NCBI RefSeq assembly: GCF_000003605.2
Contig: NW_003112484.1
Location: 120,993 to 133,832, forward strand
DNA: 12,840 nucleotides
Source: Saccoglossus kowalevskii
Taxonomy: Eukaryota; Hemichordata; Enteropneusta; Harrimaniidae
Reading direction: 5' to 3'
In this document: one piece after another, positions 1-8,526 of the stretch
Layout of the letters: every line of letters begins with the position of its first letter
How positions within the stretch are numbered: the first letter of the stretch is position 1
The notes under the pieces: model-generated
The model's database searches: none
Seen by the model: only the letters and a program-made list of their open reading frames with translations
Told to the model about the DNA's origin: nothing
Program-made: the position numbers and the translations under genes

Positions 1-363
1 TGACATACATCTCCAGTAGTAAGGAGGATCTGGTCGTACTAATCATTTTCAGAAATTGATACAATTCACACATCGTCACTAAGCAGATAAACTCGACGGA
101 TTTGCTGATCATGTGACTAAATTAACTTAATTCATGTGTATTTAGCACATTGTTTGAAATCCACCTACTAGTAGATTATCCTGCTTCACGACTATAAGGT
201 CAATTGACTCGGAGTATTATATTATTGTGTGAGTGGTTGTTATAGAAAAATGTGTTATGTAGTGTTCGGTTGAAACCATGATAGTATTGCAAAAAAACAA
301 AACAAGCAATTAACTTCATCTTCATTGTTAAATTTAATTGAACTTAAATAATTATAGAAAACA
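1..363. other. Unassigned AT-rich DNA, no gene seen
   Basis: No reading frame of useful length, no recognisable repeat and no RNA gene is visible. A 10-bp palindrome (GTCAATTGAC, 199-208) and an A-rich stretch near 290-305 are the only local structures, and both are expected by chance in DNA of this composition. Confidence 0.6.
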
Positions 364-588
364 TTAAAAAAAGAAGAAATCGTCGCTGTGTCGATTAATC
401 AATAATACCGTCACGAATGCTTTAGACAAACGTGAAATGAAGTCATCGTACAATGGTTGGACGTTGGTGTGAGGGGTAATTATCACCAATTGTTGCGAGT
501 CTGTCCTCTCTGTCTGAGTTAGTATTTTTAAACGTACAAAGAAGTGATTTTGATAAAACAAAACAGCGTTATCGGTATTGTTGTACAT
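364..588 (-). pseudogene. Possible fragment of LINE endonuclease domain
   Basis: This minus-strand open stretch of 74 codons reads, in its middle, TDSQQLVIITPHTNVQP followed by LYDDFISRLSKAF and VTVLL. The order resembles the part of APE-type endonucleases of jockey-superfamily LINEs in which a hydrophobic strand leads to YRPP, then a helix with a D-F-x-x-x-L pattern, then a hydrophobic strand before GDFN. Here the YRPP tyrosine and arginine are missing (only a P-H-T-N remains) and the GDFN signature is absent, with INRHSDD in its place. If real it is a dead scrap of a second LINE copy, in the opposite orientation to the element at 9.5-11 kb. The stretch could equally be a chance open frame; the assignment rests on weak pattern matching only. 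No start context, splice sites or flanking LINE blocks were identified. Confidence 0.22.
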
Positions 589-798
589 CAGTAAAAGTCA
601 CGGTAAATGGAAATTAACCTAGCAAAACGGAAGTACTGTGCAAGCATATGCATTCTATATACGCTCAAAATTGGATTGTTTCCTTAGACACGTTCAACAG
701 CTTTAGCGATGAATTCCAACGTTAAACCTTTTTTTGAAAGTCAGATAACGAGACTCTACATTAAAAATAATAATCATCAAGTTGATCCTAACACTATG
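589..798. other. Unassigned spacer before hairpin element
   Basis: No supported feature. A 70-codon open stretch begins at 709 but runs straight into the inverted repeat that starts at 799 and ends inside its right arm, so its second half is a translation of a fold-back element and not a gene. Confidence 0.6.
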
Positions 799-927
799 AG
801 GTTATTACGAGAATACCTCAAAGTAGGCACGAAGACAGTACAGCTGGAGTATCGACCGACGCACAGCGGAGGTCGAAGCGCGCCGTACTGTCTGAGTGCA
901 TACTTTGAGGTATTCTCGTAATAACCT
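799..927. mobile_element. Compact fold-back (MITE-like) hairpin element
   Basis: The first 27 bases (799-825) are the exact reverse complement of the last 27 (901-927). Pairing continues inward with few mismatches through GACAGTAC (left, about 834-841) and GTACTGTC (right, about 885-892), and after a 2-nt asymmetry through TCGACC (852-857) and GGTCGA (871-876), leaving a loop of about 13 nt. The whole 129-bp segment is therefore close to one long hairpin. The arms are AT-rich and the centre is clearly more GC-rich than its surroundings. No protein is encoded. Known families of this shape are MITEs and other fold-back elements mobilised by DNA transposases; a hairpin RNA precursor is the alternative. 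No convincing target-site duplication could be read at the borders (left ...CTATG, right TATTA...), so the mobile assignment is by structure only. Confidence 0.6.
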
Positions 928-1425
928 TATTATTATACATCAAATGTTTCGAACAACAATAATAAAAAACAATATTATTTGAAAAAAAAGTAAAATCATA
1001 AATGCAAAAACATTTCTGAGAAATTAGAAAAGAAAAAATGTCAATATTGACAATTCTTATTTAATAATACCGTTTGTGCATCGGAAGGCTTCCTTGGACA
1101 CTGGAGTAATGATATATCAGTGTCAATATAAAAATCTGAGTAATCCGCATTTAGTTATAGGGGAATTACCATATTCAGTTGTTTCAGTTTCTGCACAGAA
1201 TAAAACATTTCTCTGTCAAATTTGGCATTCGTAAGAACCACCTTACATCAGACAACATTTTTTATCTTTACCTTAACGAACAGGAATCTGAGCTGACAAT
1301 ACGTCAAAATAAAACTGTAAAACGCCCAAACGACTTTATGTACGTGGACATTGGAAAAATCTTCGACAGTGACAGTGTCTGGCACAAAAATATGTATAAA
1401 CAATAAAACATATGTAAATAATTTC
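928..1425. other. Unassigned AT-rich DNA
   Basis: No supported gene. The best open stretch is 75 codons on the plus strand (1179-1406); its translation is lysine-, asparagine- and phenylalanine-rich, matches no family I recognise, and a comparable open stretch overlaps it on the minus strand, as expected for AT-rich non-coding DNA. Confidence 0.55.
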
Positions 1426-1463
1426 ATAAGTAAAACAAACTGTAAATAAGTAAAAACAAACTG
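1426..1463. repeat. Two-copy 20-bp tandem duplication
   Basis: The unit at 1426-1445 begins ATAAGTAAAACAAACTG and is repeated from 1446, where one extra A lengthens the A run. The copies are otherwise identical over about 17 bases. This is a simple local duplication, probably from replication slippage. Confidence 0.7.
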
Positions 1464-2387
1464 AGGACTAACACATAATTTCAAGTCCAACAGTATTCGG
1501 ACTTTTTTTATAAACGATCTCTAAGATATCATTGATCCCAAAACATGTGACCTCGAAACTCTAAGGACACACCAGTTAGCTGTGATTACATTACTGTTGA
1601 TAAATAGGTCCGGCCAGTCCTAGCTTATGGTAGCGATGAACCGAAGACTTATTTAGATCCTTTTCATGTAAGTTGTTCTCCCTGTTTTCTGCGCAGACAA
1701 AATGGCGTTCGGACGTGTGAAGATACAAATACTACGATACGTGACTCGACAAGTTAGCAAAATGTAAAAGAATAACTCAGATTCGAATTTTATAAATTTT
1801 ATAAATATTTGCTCATATACATATAGAATTAAATTTAATATATCGTCTTTGTTATTTTTTATAGTGAAATGACGCCGTAGTATTAAACAACTTAAACTTT
1901 GTTACCGGTACCCAGATCATCGACGCCGACATGAGTTCACGAATGATATCGAACAATGTCCACACACGCGCCAAGTGCCGGTATTACTAATATGGGGGAG
2001 GGGTAACCAGTGATTAAGTAGCCACGTGCAACCCGCATCAAATACAATAGCACGTACAGTTAAACTTTTCCAGATGTTGAATGAATTGAATGTCCCCCGT
2101 CTGGCCAACATGTGCGCTCCGGGCTGGCATTATAATAAGAAGTCATTCTGGTCGATTATTTCCATGTTGACATCACATCGGTGTGTGTCGCAGATGGTAC
2201 AGGTCCCGGGTGTCATTCTTTTTGCACTGATTGGGCAGTTTCGGTGTTGATATTTTGAGTTTTTGTAGTTTCCAAAAGAACTACTATCTCCCAAATGGGC
2301 TCTCGTCCTCTTTAAGGCGACACCCTAACCTACTGATTATAATTAGCATAGTGGTAAGTGTCTTGAAGTCAATGAAGGGACGTCTCG
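1464..2387. other. Unassigned intergenic or intronic DNA
   Basis: No supported gene. Open stretches of about 64-81 codons overlap one another on both strands between 1917 and 2476 and translate to unfamiliar, low-information peptides. A direct TTTTATAAA doublet lies near 1788-1805. An AAAATGGCG motif, similar to a YY1 site, lies near 1699-1707 without other promoter signals that I can see. Confidence 0.55.
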
Positions 2388-2433
2388 GCTCGGAAGTTTT
2401 GGCGCTCGACGTTTCGGTCCCGTTTTTTTTTTT
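2388..2433 (-). other. Retroelement-like CCGAAACGTCGA motif beside a homopolymer
   Basis: On the minus strand the segment reads A-run (T11 on the plus strand, 2423-2433), then CGGGACCGAAACGTCGAGCG (plus strand 2406-2417 holds TCGACGTTTCGG). Sequences of the form CCGAAACGTCGA recur near the 3' ends of some invertebrate retroelements, including Penelope-like elements, from general knowledge. The local CpG richness contrasts with the surrounding AT-rich DNA. No reverse transcriptase or GIY-YIG coding sequence is visible nearby, so at most this would be a terminal scrap. It may also be coincidence. Confidence 0.2.
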
Positions 2434-2994
2434 CAAAGGCGAGCGTTTTGGCAGAGAGGGGAAAAACAAGAAATAGTGTAATTGCGATTAGGGCACTGCC
2501 CGTCAGTTACTAAGCATGTAACTATGATAATATACATGTTTTCAGAAAGCTGGGATACATAGGAGAATACGATCGTTTATTTTTTGAATGATATTTGCTT
2601 AGTAGATTAAGTTACGGAAGTTCCATAAAGCCTCAATATAAATGGGCGCTGAACGGCCGTTTATCGTTGTCCATCTTTCTATGTTTCTGATTTTTCAATG
2701 TTAATCTTTGAAAGTGGAATTGCTATGTCCGAATATGTCATTTTTTTCAAAATCGAAGACGTACGAAAATGCGAGATGTCATTTTTGAACCCATTTTGAA
2801 GTTAACAGATGATGTAATTTGTGCATTACTGGCGGGAGAAAAAGTGTAGCAAGGTAGCATTTTTAATAGTCGCGATAGTATTAATATAGTTTCAGACAAA
2901 ATGCAATAAAACATTTCTTCGTATTTTGCTGCGGATAAAAAACTAATTTATTGTCGTGTTATTACGTGTTTGATCAACTAGGACAGTCATTCTG
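2434..2994. other. Unassigned AT-rich DNA
   Basis: No gene, tandem repeat or long inverted repeat was seen. TGGCGGGAG near 2829 resembles part of an E2F site, but a single short match is not evidence of regulation. Confidence 0.55.
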
Positions 2995-3045
2995 TGAAAG
3001 AGTACCTCACTGTCACTCGGAAAGTGACGAAACCGAGCTCTTTCA
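2995..3045. repeat. Nested imperfect hairpin
   Basis: TGAAAGAG (2995-3002) pairs with CTCTTTCA (3038-3045). Inside it, GTCACT (3012-3017) pairs with AGTGAC (3023-3028), or alternatively CTCGG (3016-3020) pairs with CCGAG (3033-3037). The result is a compact 51-nt structure with competing inner stems. It lies immediately before a CRE/YY1-like motif pair. No function is assigned. Confidence 0.35.
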
Positions 3046-3059
3046 GCGAGAGTGAGTGA

Positions 3060-3078
3060 TGACGTGATCAAGATGGCG
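3060..3078 (+). promoter_or_regulatory. CRE-like and YY1-like motif pair
   Basis: TGACGTGA (3060-3067), a CRE/ATF-like octamer, is followed directly by AAGATGGCG (3070-3078), which matches the core of YY1 sites. In animal promoters YY1 sites often overlap the start codon, and here the motif's ATG opens a 26-codon frame (3073-3153, MAHRTANLSETAFN...). That peptide is unfamiliar, so I do not call a gene. The nonamer GCATCGCAC occurs twice (3078-3086 and 3129-3137). Motif matches only; a promoter is an inference. Confidence 0.22.
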
Positions 3079-3153
3079 CATCGCACCGCCAATTTAAGTG
3101 AAACAGCTTTCAATCAGTTTGGAAATGTGCATCGCACAGTTATTTTTGACTAA

Positions 3154-3896
3154 CGGTAATGTACAAACGCAATGTGCAAAATCAGAGATTAAAAAAAAAT
3201 ATATTTTTTTCTGTGTTACCTTAGTAACAATACTGAAAAATAAATGCATCAGTGTACGTTCTAGAAGAGTACAATGAATATTTATTACAGAAAACTTGTA
3301 GAAATAAATGATGCAATTCACATCGCGTGTTGTGCAAGGAACATGTCATTATTGAAAATATTGCGATGGGCGACTGACTTTCGGTCACGATCTCCACTGG
3401 GTTGTGGTGGTGTCTGTTTCACAGCCTCCCGCTATCACGTCTAAAACCTCATAAACAGTCTTGTAATTGCTTAGTGTATGTTATGAAATCTCACGAAACG
3501 TGTTCATGGTGCCACTGGTATGCTGTTTGGTGTGCAAATTTATTTCGAGCGAGTTTCAAAGAATTATAAGTAAGCAAAACGTATCGGAAATTAAAAAGAA
3601 ATAACCCGCTGTAAAAGCTTGAAACTGACATCAAGATGATTTTTTTTTTAATTACTACAAATCTAAAATGATAATTAAAACGAATTAACATTTATCTGTG
3701 ATTCGACCGGAACATTCTCTAATAGTTACTAGGCACGCTACTATGGCCTTATACTTCATCGGAAAGCTTAGATATAGGCCTGGCGAATACGTTAGTGCAA
3801 TTTCCTTACTGTCTTTTTTGATATTGTGAGTACTTATTGAAAACACCGTTTTGTAACACTTCCAGCCACGCAAATTATCTGTGAATTTCACAGGAC
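3154..3896. other. Unassigned AT-rich DNA
   Basis: No supported gene. Minus-strand open stretches of 66-75 codons (3094-3321, 3491-3691, 3685-3891) give unfamiliar translations rich in F, Y, I and K, as expected from AT-rich non-coding DNA. A self-complementary A/T run lies around 3191-3209. Confidence 0.55.
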
Positions 3897-3950
3897 GATC
3901 GTAACTATGTAGACTGGAAGATTGATTGTAACTATGTAGACTGGAAGATT
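3897..3950. repeat. Two-copy 27-bp tandem duplication
   Basis: The segments 3897-3923 and 3924-3950 are the same 27 bases apart from one C/T difference at the fourth position. Both contain GTAACTATGTAGACTGGAAG. The near-identity points to a recent local duplication. A T9 run follows just downstream (about 3960-3968). No coding or regulatory role is visible. Confidence 0.85.
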
Positions 3951-4457
3951 TCGTCTCGTTTTTTTTTCCTGCATCCGCCTTTGTGTTCTAGCTGGAATTA
4001 GAAAGTTTGGGCCAGCATTTACCACCCAGACTTTCGGCCACGGAAGTTACGGCCACATAACGACCACTTCGACTAGCTTGAATTTCCCTTACAATCCCTA
4101 CGTCCGTTCACTTGTCTCTCTGTGCCACTATGTCTGCCTGTCCAAACGTGCGTATTAACTCTTCTGTGATTTTGTTGGCTGGGCCGATTACGATCAAACT
4201 TGACAGGCAGGTCACACCAAATGTATCTCGTCCCAAACAACTTGCCTGGAGTATCAATCTCGCATATTTCTCCGGTTCATCAGTACTCTGCTCGAGTGTA
4301 TCCCTAAAATATAAATTTGTCGTACTTTTAGCGTGCGAATACTAACAAGTTAATAAACAAACCATGTAACACCGAGGCTAAAAGTTCAGGGTAGCAAATA
4401 GTGGTCGAAACTTACGCCGCCGACTTCCATCAACCGTATCTACTAACTACCGTCTGT
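3951..4457. other. Unassigned DNA upstream of promoter-like cluster
   Basis: A 77-codon plus-strand open stretch (4112-4345) translates to a cysteine- and serine-containing peptide of no family that I recognise. It has no Kozak or splice context that sets it apart. No repeat was seen. Confidence 0.5.
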
Positions 4458-4465
4458 ATGCAAAT
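4458..4465 (+). promoter_or_regulatory. POU-factor octamer motif
   Basis: A perfect ATGCAAAT octamer, the classic POU/Oct binding site, lies about 220 bases before the candidate first-exon ATG at 4686. A second one in reverse orientation (ATTTGCAT) is at 12252-12259. Single octamers occur by chance in DNA of this length, so only the position near the other promoter-like sites makes this one notable. Confidence 0.25.
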
Positions 4466-4628
4466 GAGGCCATAGTGCATATCATATTTATTGAATAAAC
4501 GTAAATAAAAATGGAAGTAAGCTCGGTGGATGATTTGTAATCTACCAAGCGGTTGGCATCAAGTGTTTGGAACGCAGTCTAACGTAGGTAGAGGACCCAC
4601 AGTTTAATTTCGATCGTCGAGTACATAG

Positions 4629-4685
4629 CCGGAAGTAAAACCTAACGGAGCCTTTGTCTACGTCAGATTTCAAAGCACTGTCACC
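4629..4685 (+). promoter_or_regulatory. Candidate core promoter with ETS and CRE-like sites
   Basis: CCGGAAGT (4629-4636) is a full ETS/GABP consensus, one of the commonest elements of TATA-less animal promoters. AACGG (about 4644-4648) resembles a MYB core, and TACGTCA (4659-4665) is a CRE half-site variant. No TATA box is visible. The cluster ends directly before an ATG in CACC context at 4686. The spacing would put transcription start and initiation codon within a few tens of bases, as in compact housekeeping promoters. This is motif-based inference and depends on the first exon being real. Confidence 0.27.
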
Positions 4686-4705
4686 ATGCCGCGTTCCTGC
4701 GCGAT
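4686..4705 (+). CDS. Candidate first coding exon of a THAP-domain gene
   Basis: An ATG in strong Kozak context (TCACCATGC) encodes M-P-R-S-C-A, then the codon is split by GTGAGT (4706-4711), a consensus splice donor. THAP zinc-finger proteins, including P-element-type transposases and many animal transcription factors, commonly start with M-P-x-S/T-C-A/C, the cysteine being the first ligand of the C2CH zinc centre. Unspliced, the frame hits TGA at once (4707-4709), so it only makes sense as a spliced exon ending in phase 2. An ETS/CRE-like promoter cluster lies just upstream. I found no downstream exon with the C-x-N, SFHxFP or AVPTIF parts of a THAP domain within the remaining 8 kb. Six residues are few, so a chance match is quite possible. 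Confidence 0.25.
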
Positions 4706-4711
4706 GTGAGT

Positions 4712-5709
4712 CCCACACGACGTATACAACGCGTGTAAATCACATTGTTTGTTTCGAATACGCGCTGTGCGACGACTGTGGCATTTTAATTAATTAAATT
4801 GATCGAAAATGAAAACATTATAATAGTGGGAGGTTGTCCGAGAAGGCACATTAATTCTTGCCCCGTTTCTTAATATTCGACCAATTTAGCCACATAAATC
4901 AGAAATAACATCGTTACCAAGTAAAGGTCAGACTGATAAACGCACACCGTGAATACATGGTCAATAAGAGAAAGATGAGAACGTCAAGTTCGAAAAGGGT
5001 AAGCACTTCCTGCTCTGCAAAGGACGTATATCACCCTGAATCATAATCGAATGGTTTCTGTTAGAATGCCGTTGTCAACACAACACAGGTGACATAATAT
5101 TTGCCCACAACTTGTCTATCATTCTACATACCAAATGAACGCAGCCATCAGCGTTTCTGATCACCCATTAACGCCAAAATTATGCCTGTTTTCTTTGTTC
5201 ACATCGGTTTTTGTTTTTAATTCTATCGACAAAAATGATTAAATTGGAATAATGTCGTCGCATCCTTTATCACTTGAATATAATCATTGTATCTCTTCAA
5301 ATTTAACCATCTCTGAAAGGCTGTTTTTGTTTTATTTGATATATTATTAAAGCAGTAATGTGTATGAACAGACAATAAACATTAAAAAAAAAGCATCAGC
5401 TGCGGGTTTTCACGATTTAATTTGTTTTATTATTACAAAGCAAAACCTATTTTTGTGTCACCAAATGATGTGTTATGTAACACGGCATATTTTTATGAAT
5501 TAACCGTAAAATAATGTTCCAGTTGTCTAGGTGCTGTTTGTATATGCCTAGCCTGAACATCCTAACAGTTTGTTCTGCGTGTTTTGGTACTGGAAAAGGT
5601 TAACCTGTAATTGTTAATGGCATAGTCCCCGTTCGGGTCGGTATTTGGCAAGCAATGGATAAAACCAACATGGCCGTTAATTGGATTATTGAAATAAATC
5701 ACAAAATGT
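4712..5709. other. Unassigned AT-rich DNA (possible intron)
   Basis: No open frame above about 60 codons, no repeat and no RNA gene was seen over nearly 1 kb. If the candidate first exon at 4686-4705 is genuine, this is the start of its first intron. A9 and T-rich runs occur (for example near 5384-5392). Confidence 0.5.
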
Positions 5710-5952
5710 ATGAAAAATGTTGACATTATTGAAACTCGACTCGAGCTGGAATCATTGCTTGTCGCAAGTTTGGCATTTTAGGCGTGTTAGACAATTTTCA
5801 AAGTATACTTAAAAAAATCTTTTCTTGGCCATGGACCTTAAGTGAAAATCTGTGTGCACGATTTAAAACAGGGTTCAGGGTTTACGACAGAAAATACTAA
5901 TTAAACTTGCGACAAGCTCGAGTCGAGTTTTAATAATGTCAATATTTTTCAT
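5710..5952. mobile_element. 243-bp inverted-repeat (MITE-like) element
   Basis: The left arm (5710-5771) and right arm (5903-5952) are inverted copies of about 50 bases. They share, in order, ATGAAAAAT, TTGACATTATT, AACTCGACTCGAGCT and TGTCGCAAGTTT, with only two substitutions. The left arm also carries 12 extra bases (roughly GGAATCATTGCT, within 5748-5760) between the CTCGAGCT and TGTCGC blocks. About 131 bases of unique AT-rich sequence lie between the arms and no protein is encoded. The direct heptamer AAATGTA at 5704-5710 and 5956-5962 could be a target-site duplication, though it does not fit the arm ends cleanly. The shape is that of a non-autonomous DNA transposon. The family was not recognised. 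Confidence 0.6.
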
Positions 5953-6144
5953 ATGAAATGTACATTTGTCATTTTTGAAAACCGACTTCGAGTTGAAAAA
6001 TTGAATGAGTGAAATCCTCAACTTTTAGGAAATGTCAAACGTGCATTTTAAAAATGGAGAAGTTTCAAATATGACTAAAACGTGAACTCCAACTTCCAGA
6101 AGAGAGCACTTTTTGGGAACATTTTTGTTTAATATTTCCATAGT
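5953..6144. other. Unassigned AT-rich spacer
   Basis: Nothing supported beyond several loosely similar TGTCA(T/A) and ATTTTT words that are expected in such DNA. Confidence 0.5.
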
Positions 6145-6465
6145 TTGATGAAATATCAAATGTCAATGTCAAACAATACTCCGACCACCTTACATATTCT
6201 TTATTCATTATTTAACTTTGACTTGTACATTTTTTTTTTACATGGGCAGAATTGTGTTACCCAATATGGGGGCGACTACTGTCCAGGACTTGTCGTTGCG
6301 ATAGGTGCGACGACATCTTCTCTATCAAAGTTTCAACAAATGGCAAAGCGGCATCAACGCACGTGGTGTGTTAGTAGCTATTTATCAAATTTATCTATTA
6401 TATTTATCGAATCAAGACTAAATCCAGGGAGATATCACGTGGATATCGAAGTCGACAGTGCATGA
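6145..6465 (+). other. 106-codon open stretch, unrecognised, with acceptor-like site
   Basis: This is one of the two longest open stretches in the window. Its second half (from about residue 36: NCVTQYGGDYCPGLV, then KFQQMAKRHQRTW) is less biased in composition than the first. A T10 tract (6230-6239) followed by ACATGGGCAG (6240-6249) forms a plausible 3' splice site, so 6250-6465 could be a last exon ending at the stop codon 6463-6465. The reading phase does not fit the candidate exon at 4686-4705, which would enter in another frame. I recognise no domain. It may be a chance frame, a retrotransposon scrap or a real terminal exon; I favour chance. Confidence 0.15.
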
Positions 6466-8380
6466 TATAGTGGCAGGGTGAATTATTTGGGTAACATGAT
6501 TCAGTTGTACAGAAAACAGACTACTAGTAACTAAAAAAATAACACATGGTTAAAAGTGACTGCACACAACACGCACATCAGTTCGTATATTTAGGACATA
6601 CAGGAACAATCTGCAATTGAGTTAAATGGCCCAGGACGTCGTGGGAAAACTACTAATCAATAGAACCAATTGACTTATTTTAAGAAGCGTTTCATCACCT
6701 CGTAGATGTTCTTTCTTCATTTAATTTTGTGGGCAAAATGTTGTGCTCGGCGGTTAGGCTTTCTCTGATTGCATGGTTCGGGGGACAACTCGGTTATCAG
6801 ATCACTTTCGTTAATCGACGCATTTCTCGAAACTACCCCTTTTTAGGATAATTATAGATTATTGTGTTCTCGTTGCAATTTGGGCCGGATGATTGGAAAT
6901 CATTATATACGGAAAATATCACAGCGTGAAGTCGACGCAGTCTTCAGAAGCTTTCGTCAGATTGCTGATTACTTGAGTGCAAAATAGTAAGCTGCACCTG
7001 AACCAAAATACCAACGTATTATTAATACCAATTTCATCAAACACTGAGAACCGTGGTTTACATTTTTTCCTTAGACGGCAGCCTGGTTTTTTATTGTCTG
7101 GCCACACGCCGAGTTCACGTCACCGTGTCAGCTGGTATTATAAACTTGAAATAAACACGGGCAATACCGAAATAGTGCGCTAATAAAAATTGTACGACGT
7201 GTACGTCCGTGCCGACATCCAGGGTTGTCGATATGAGAAAGGCCACGAGCAGGCTTCCCAAGCATGTTAACAACTACCCGCACGTAATCTGATACCATAA
7301 TAGTTTATAATAGCGCCATATCGCCGACTTTGAGAGAACCCAGAAAATACTATGAAAGCTTACTGCTACTTCCGACTCGGCGGAAATTGTACTTCGTTTC
7401 ACAGAATTTCTGTCCGGTTGTCACTTCTGTTCGAGTAAAAACGTGCCGAATCAACCAATTTAGACTACAGTTTGTTAATGGGGACGCTTAGAAGCATCTC
7501 ATGCTCAGACTGACGAATGCCCAGGTAATTATTTTTGATGGATCGCATATTTTTCGTGTGCTTTTCATCTCAGATTAAATGTCGCGGTTTATTTAATCGG
7601 ATCAGTCTAGTCGCCTTTGATTTCAACACGACAATTGGCGATGTAAACTGAACGTACCGCTTCGAAAGCTCTTCCGAAGTTTAGAAACATAGAAATTTGA
7701 AAAAGACGGAAGATCAGACCTTTTTATCTTTATTACTTTTAAGAGTGATACTTGAAATTAATAAATTGTATTCGGGGCTATAATTTCTGAACGATTTTTC
7801 ATTTTCTTTTACGTATATTTTAATATATGTTGTGCAACAAAAACAAAATGGGCATAATTAGCAAAAAGTATTGATTGAAAATCGGTTGTTTTGGTTAATA
7901 AATCTCGAATCGGTGGGTTTCTATCGCAGGGCAAAATATTGCTGTTTCATCGTCAAAGCCAGTTTTGAACTGTGATTAATTGGTCCGATAAATTGAAAAT
8001 GCTAAATTTTAATCGTATTTCTCGATAATTATTCTGGATAACCATACGTTCAGCAGTGACGGGAGACTGAGTTAATGGCGGAAAGTGGCAAGACCAGTTG
8101 GTGGGCGTCAGTCGTATAATCTGTCGTCGATAGAGGTTAGCTATAGCGTGAGATCGGGAGCGGCAAAGTAATTGCTTGTATTGCCTAAGGGGTTTTAACG
8201 GTATCATAACTTGGTGGTAATGTAGAAATCTCCCCATGCTGTGATAGAAGTCAAACAGCAATATGGAAGTTCTCATTATTTCTAATAGGGGCCTTAGCTT
8301 AGAACTGCCTTGTCCATTTCTCTATGCTGGATTTTTTCCACACGGTTTGTTTGTATCTGCTATGTTATCTCCCGACCAGA
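6466..8380. other. Long stretch with no recognised feature
   Basis: Several short open frames occur, including 62 and 68 codons on opposite strands at 6919-7183 and 107 codons on the minus strand at 7953-8276. The translations match no family that I know, and none has supporting start, splice or codon evidence. The longest contains R/H-rich and hydrophobic parts without motif order. A TTTTTTCCTTAG acceptor-like string near 7063-7074 is unsupported by an exon. No tandem or long inverted repeats were seen. Confidence 0.5.
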
Positions 8381-8474
8381 AATACTGGATTAACCATGGT
8401 TTCTATGTAATCCGATGATTATCGTTGAACATGGTATCGTGTGATTCGTGAGAATAAAGTTTTAATCCAGTATT
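8381..8474. repeat. 13-bp perfect inverted repeat spaced by 68 bases
   Basis: AATACTGGATTAA (8381-8393) and TTAATCCAGTATT (8462-8474) are exact reverse complements. A 10-bp palindrome, AACCATGGTT, overlaps the inner edge of the left arm (8392-8401). Each arm contains a TAATCC/GGATTA word, the core bound by K50 homeodomain proteins (Otx, Pitx, Gsc), with a third TAATCC between the arms at 8408-8413. The repeat may be a worn fold-back element or part of a regulatory cluster. Confidence 0.4.
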
Positions 8475-8511
8475 CTACCAAAAAAGTGATAATATAATGA
8501 CTATATCGCGC

Positions 8512-8526
8512 GTCTGCTTTGCAGAC
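8512..8526. repeat. Small perfect hairpin
   Basis: GTCTGC (8512-8517), a 3-nt TTT loop, and GCAGAC (8521-8526) form a tight stem-loop. No T run follows directly and no gene ends here, so no terminator role is proposed. Confidence 0.4.

Noticed and set aside
709-921. 70-codon open stretch on the plus strand
   Set aside because: It runs through the inverted-repeat element and stops in its right arm, so it reads a hairpin and not a gene.
1917-2250. Overlapping open stretches on both strands in a slightly GC-richer zone
   Set aside because: Both translations are unfamiliar and each is as plausible as the other; no start, splice or family evidence.
5621-5650. GTTCGGGTC as a tRNA or SINE B box
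   Set aside because: It does not fit the GGTTCGANNCC consensus well, and no A box or cloverleaf could be built upstream.
7388-7432. S-F-H-R word in a plus-strand frame, considered as a THAP second-exon SFHxFP motif
   Set aside because: No acceptor site, no upstream zinc-ligand cysteine and asparagine, and no W or AVPTIF parts downstream.
7953-8276. 107-codon minus-strand open stretch, the longest in the window
   Set aside because: No recognisable motif order, no start or splice context, and a length expected by chance in 12.8 kb on six frames.
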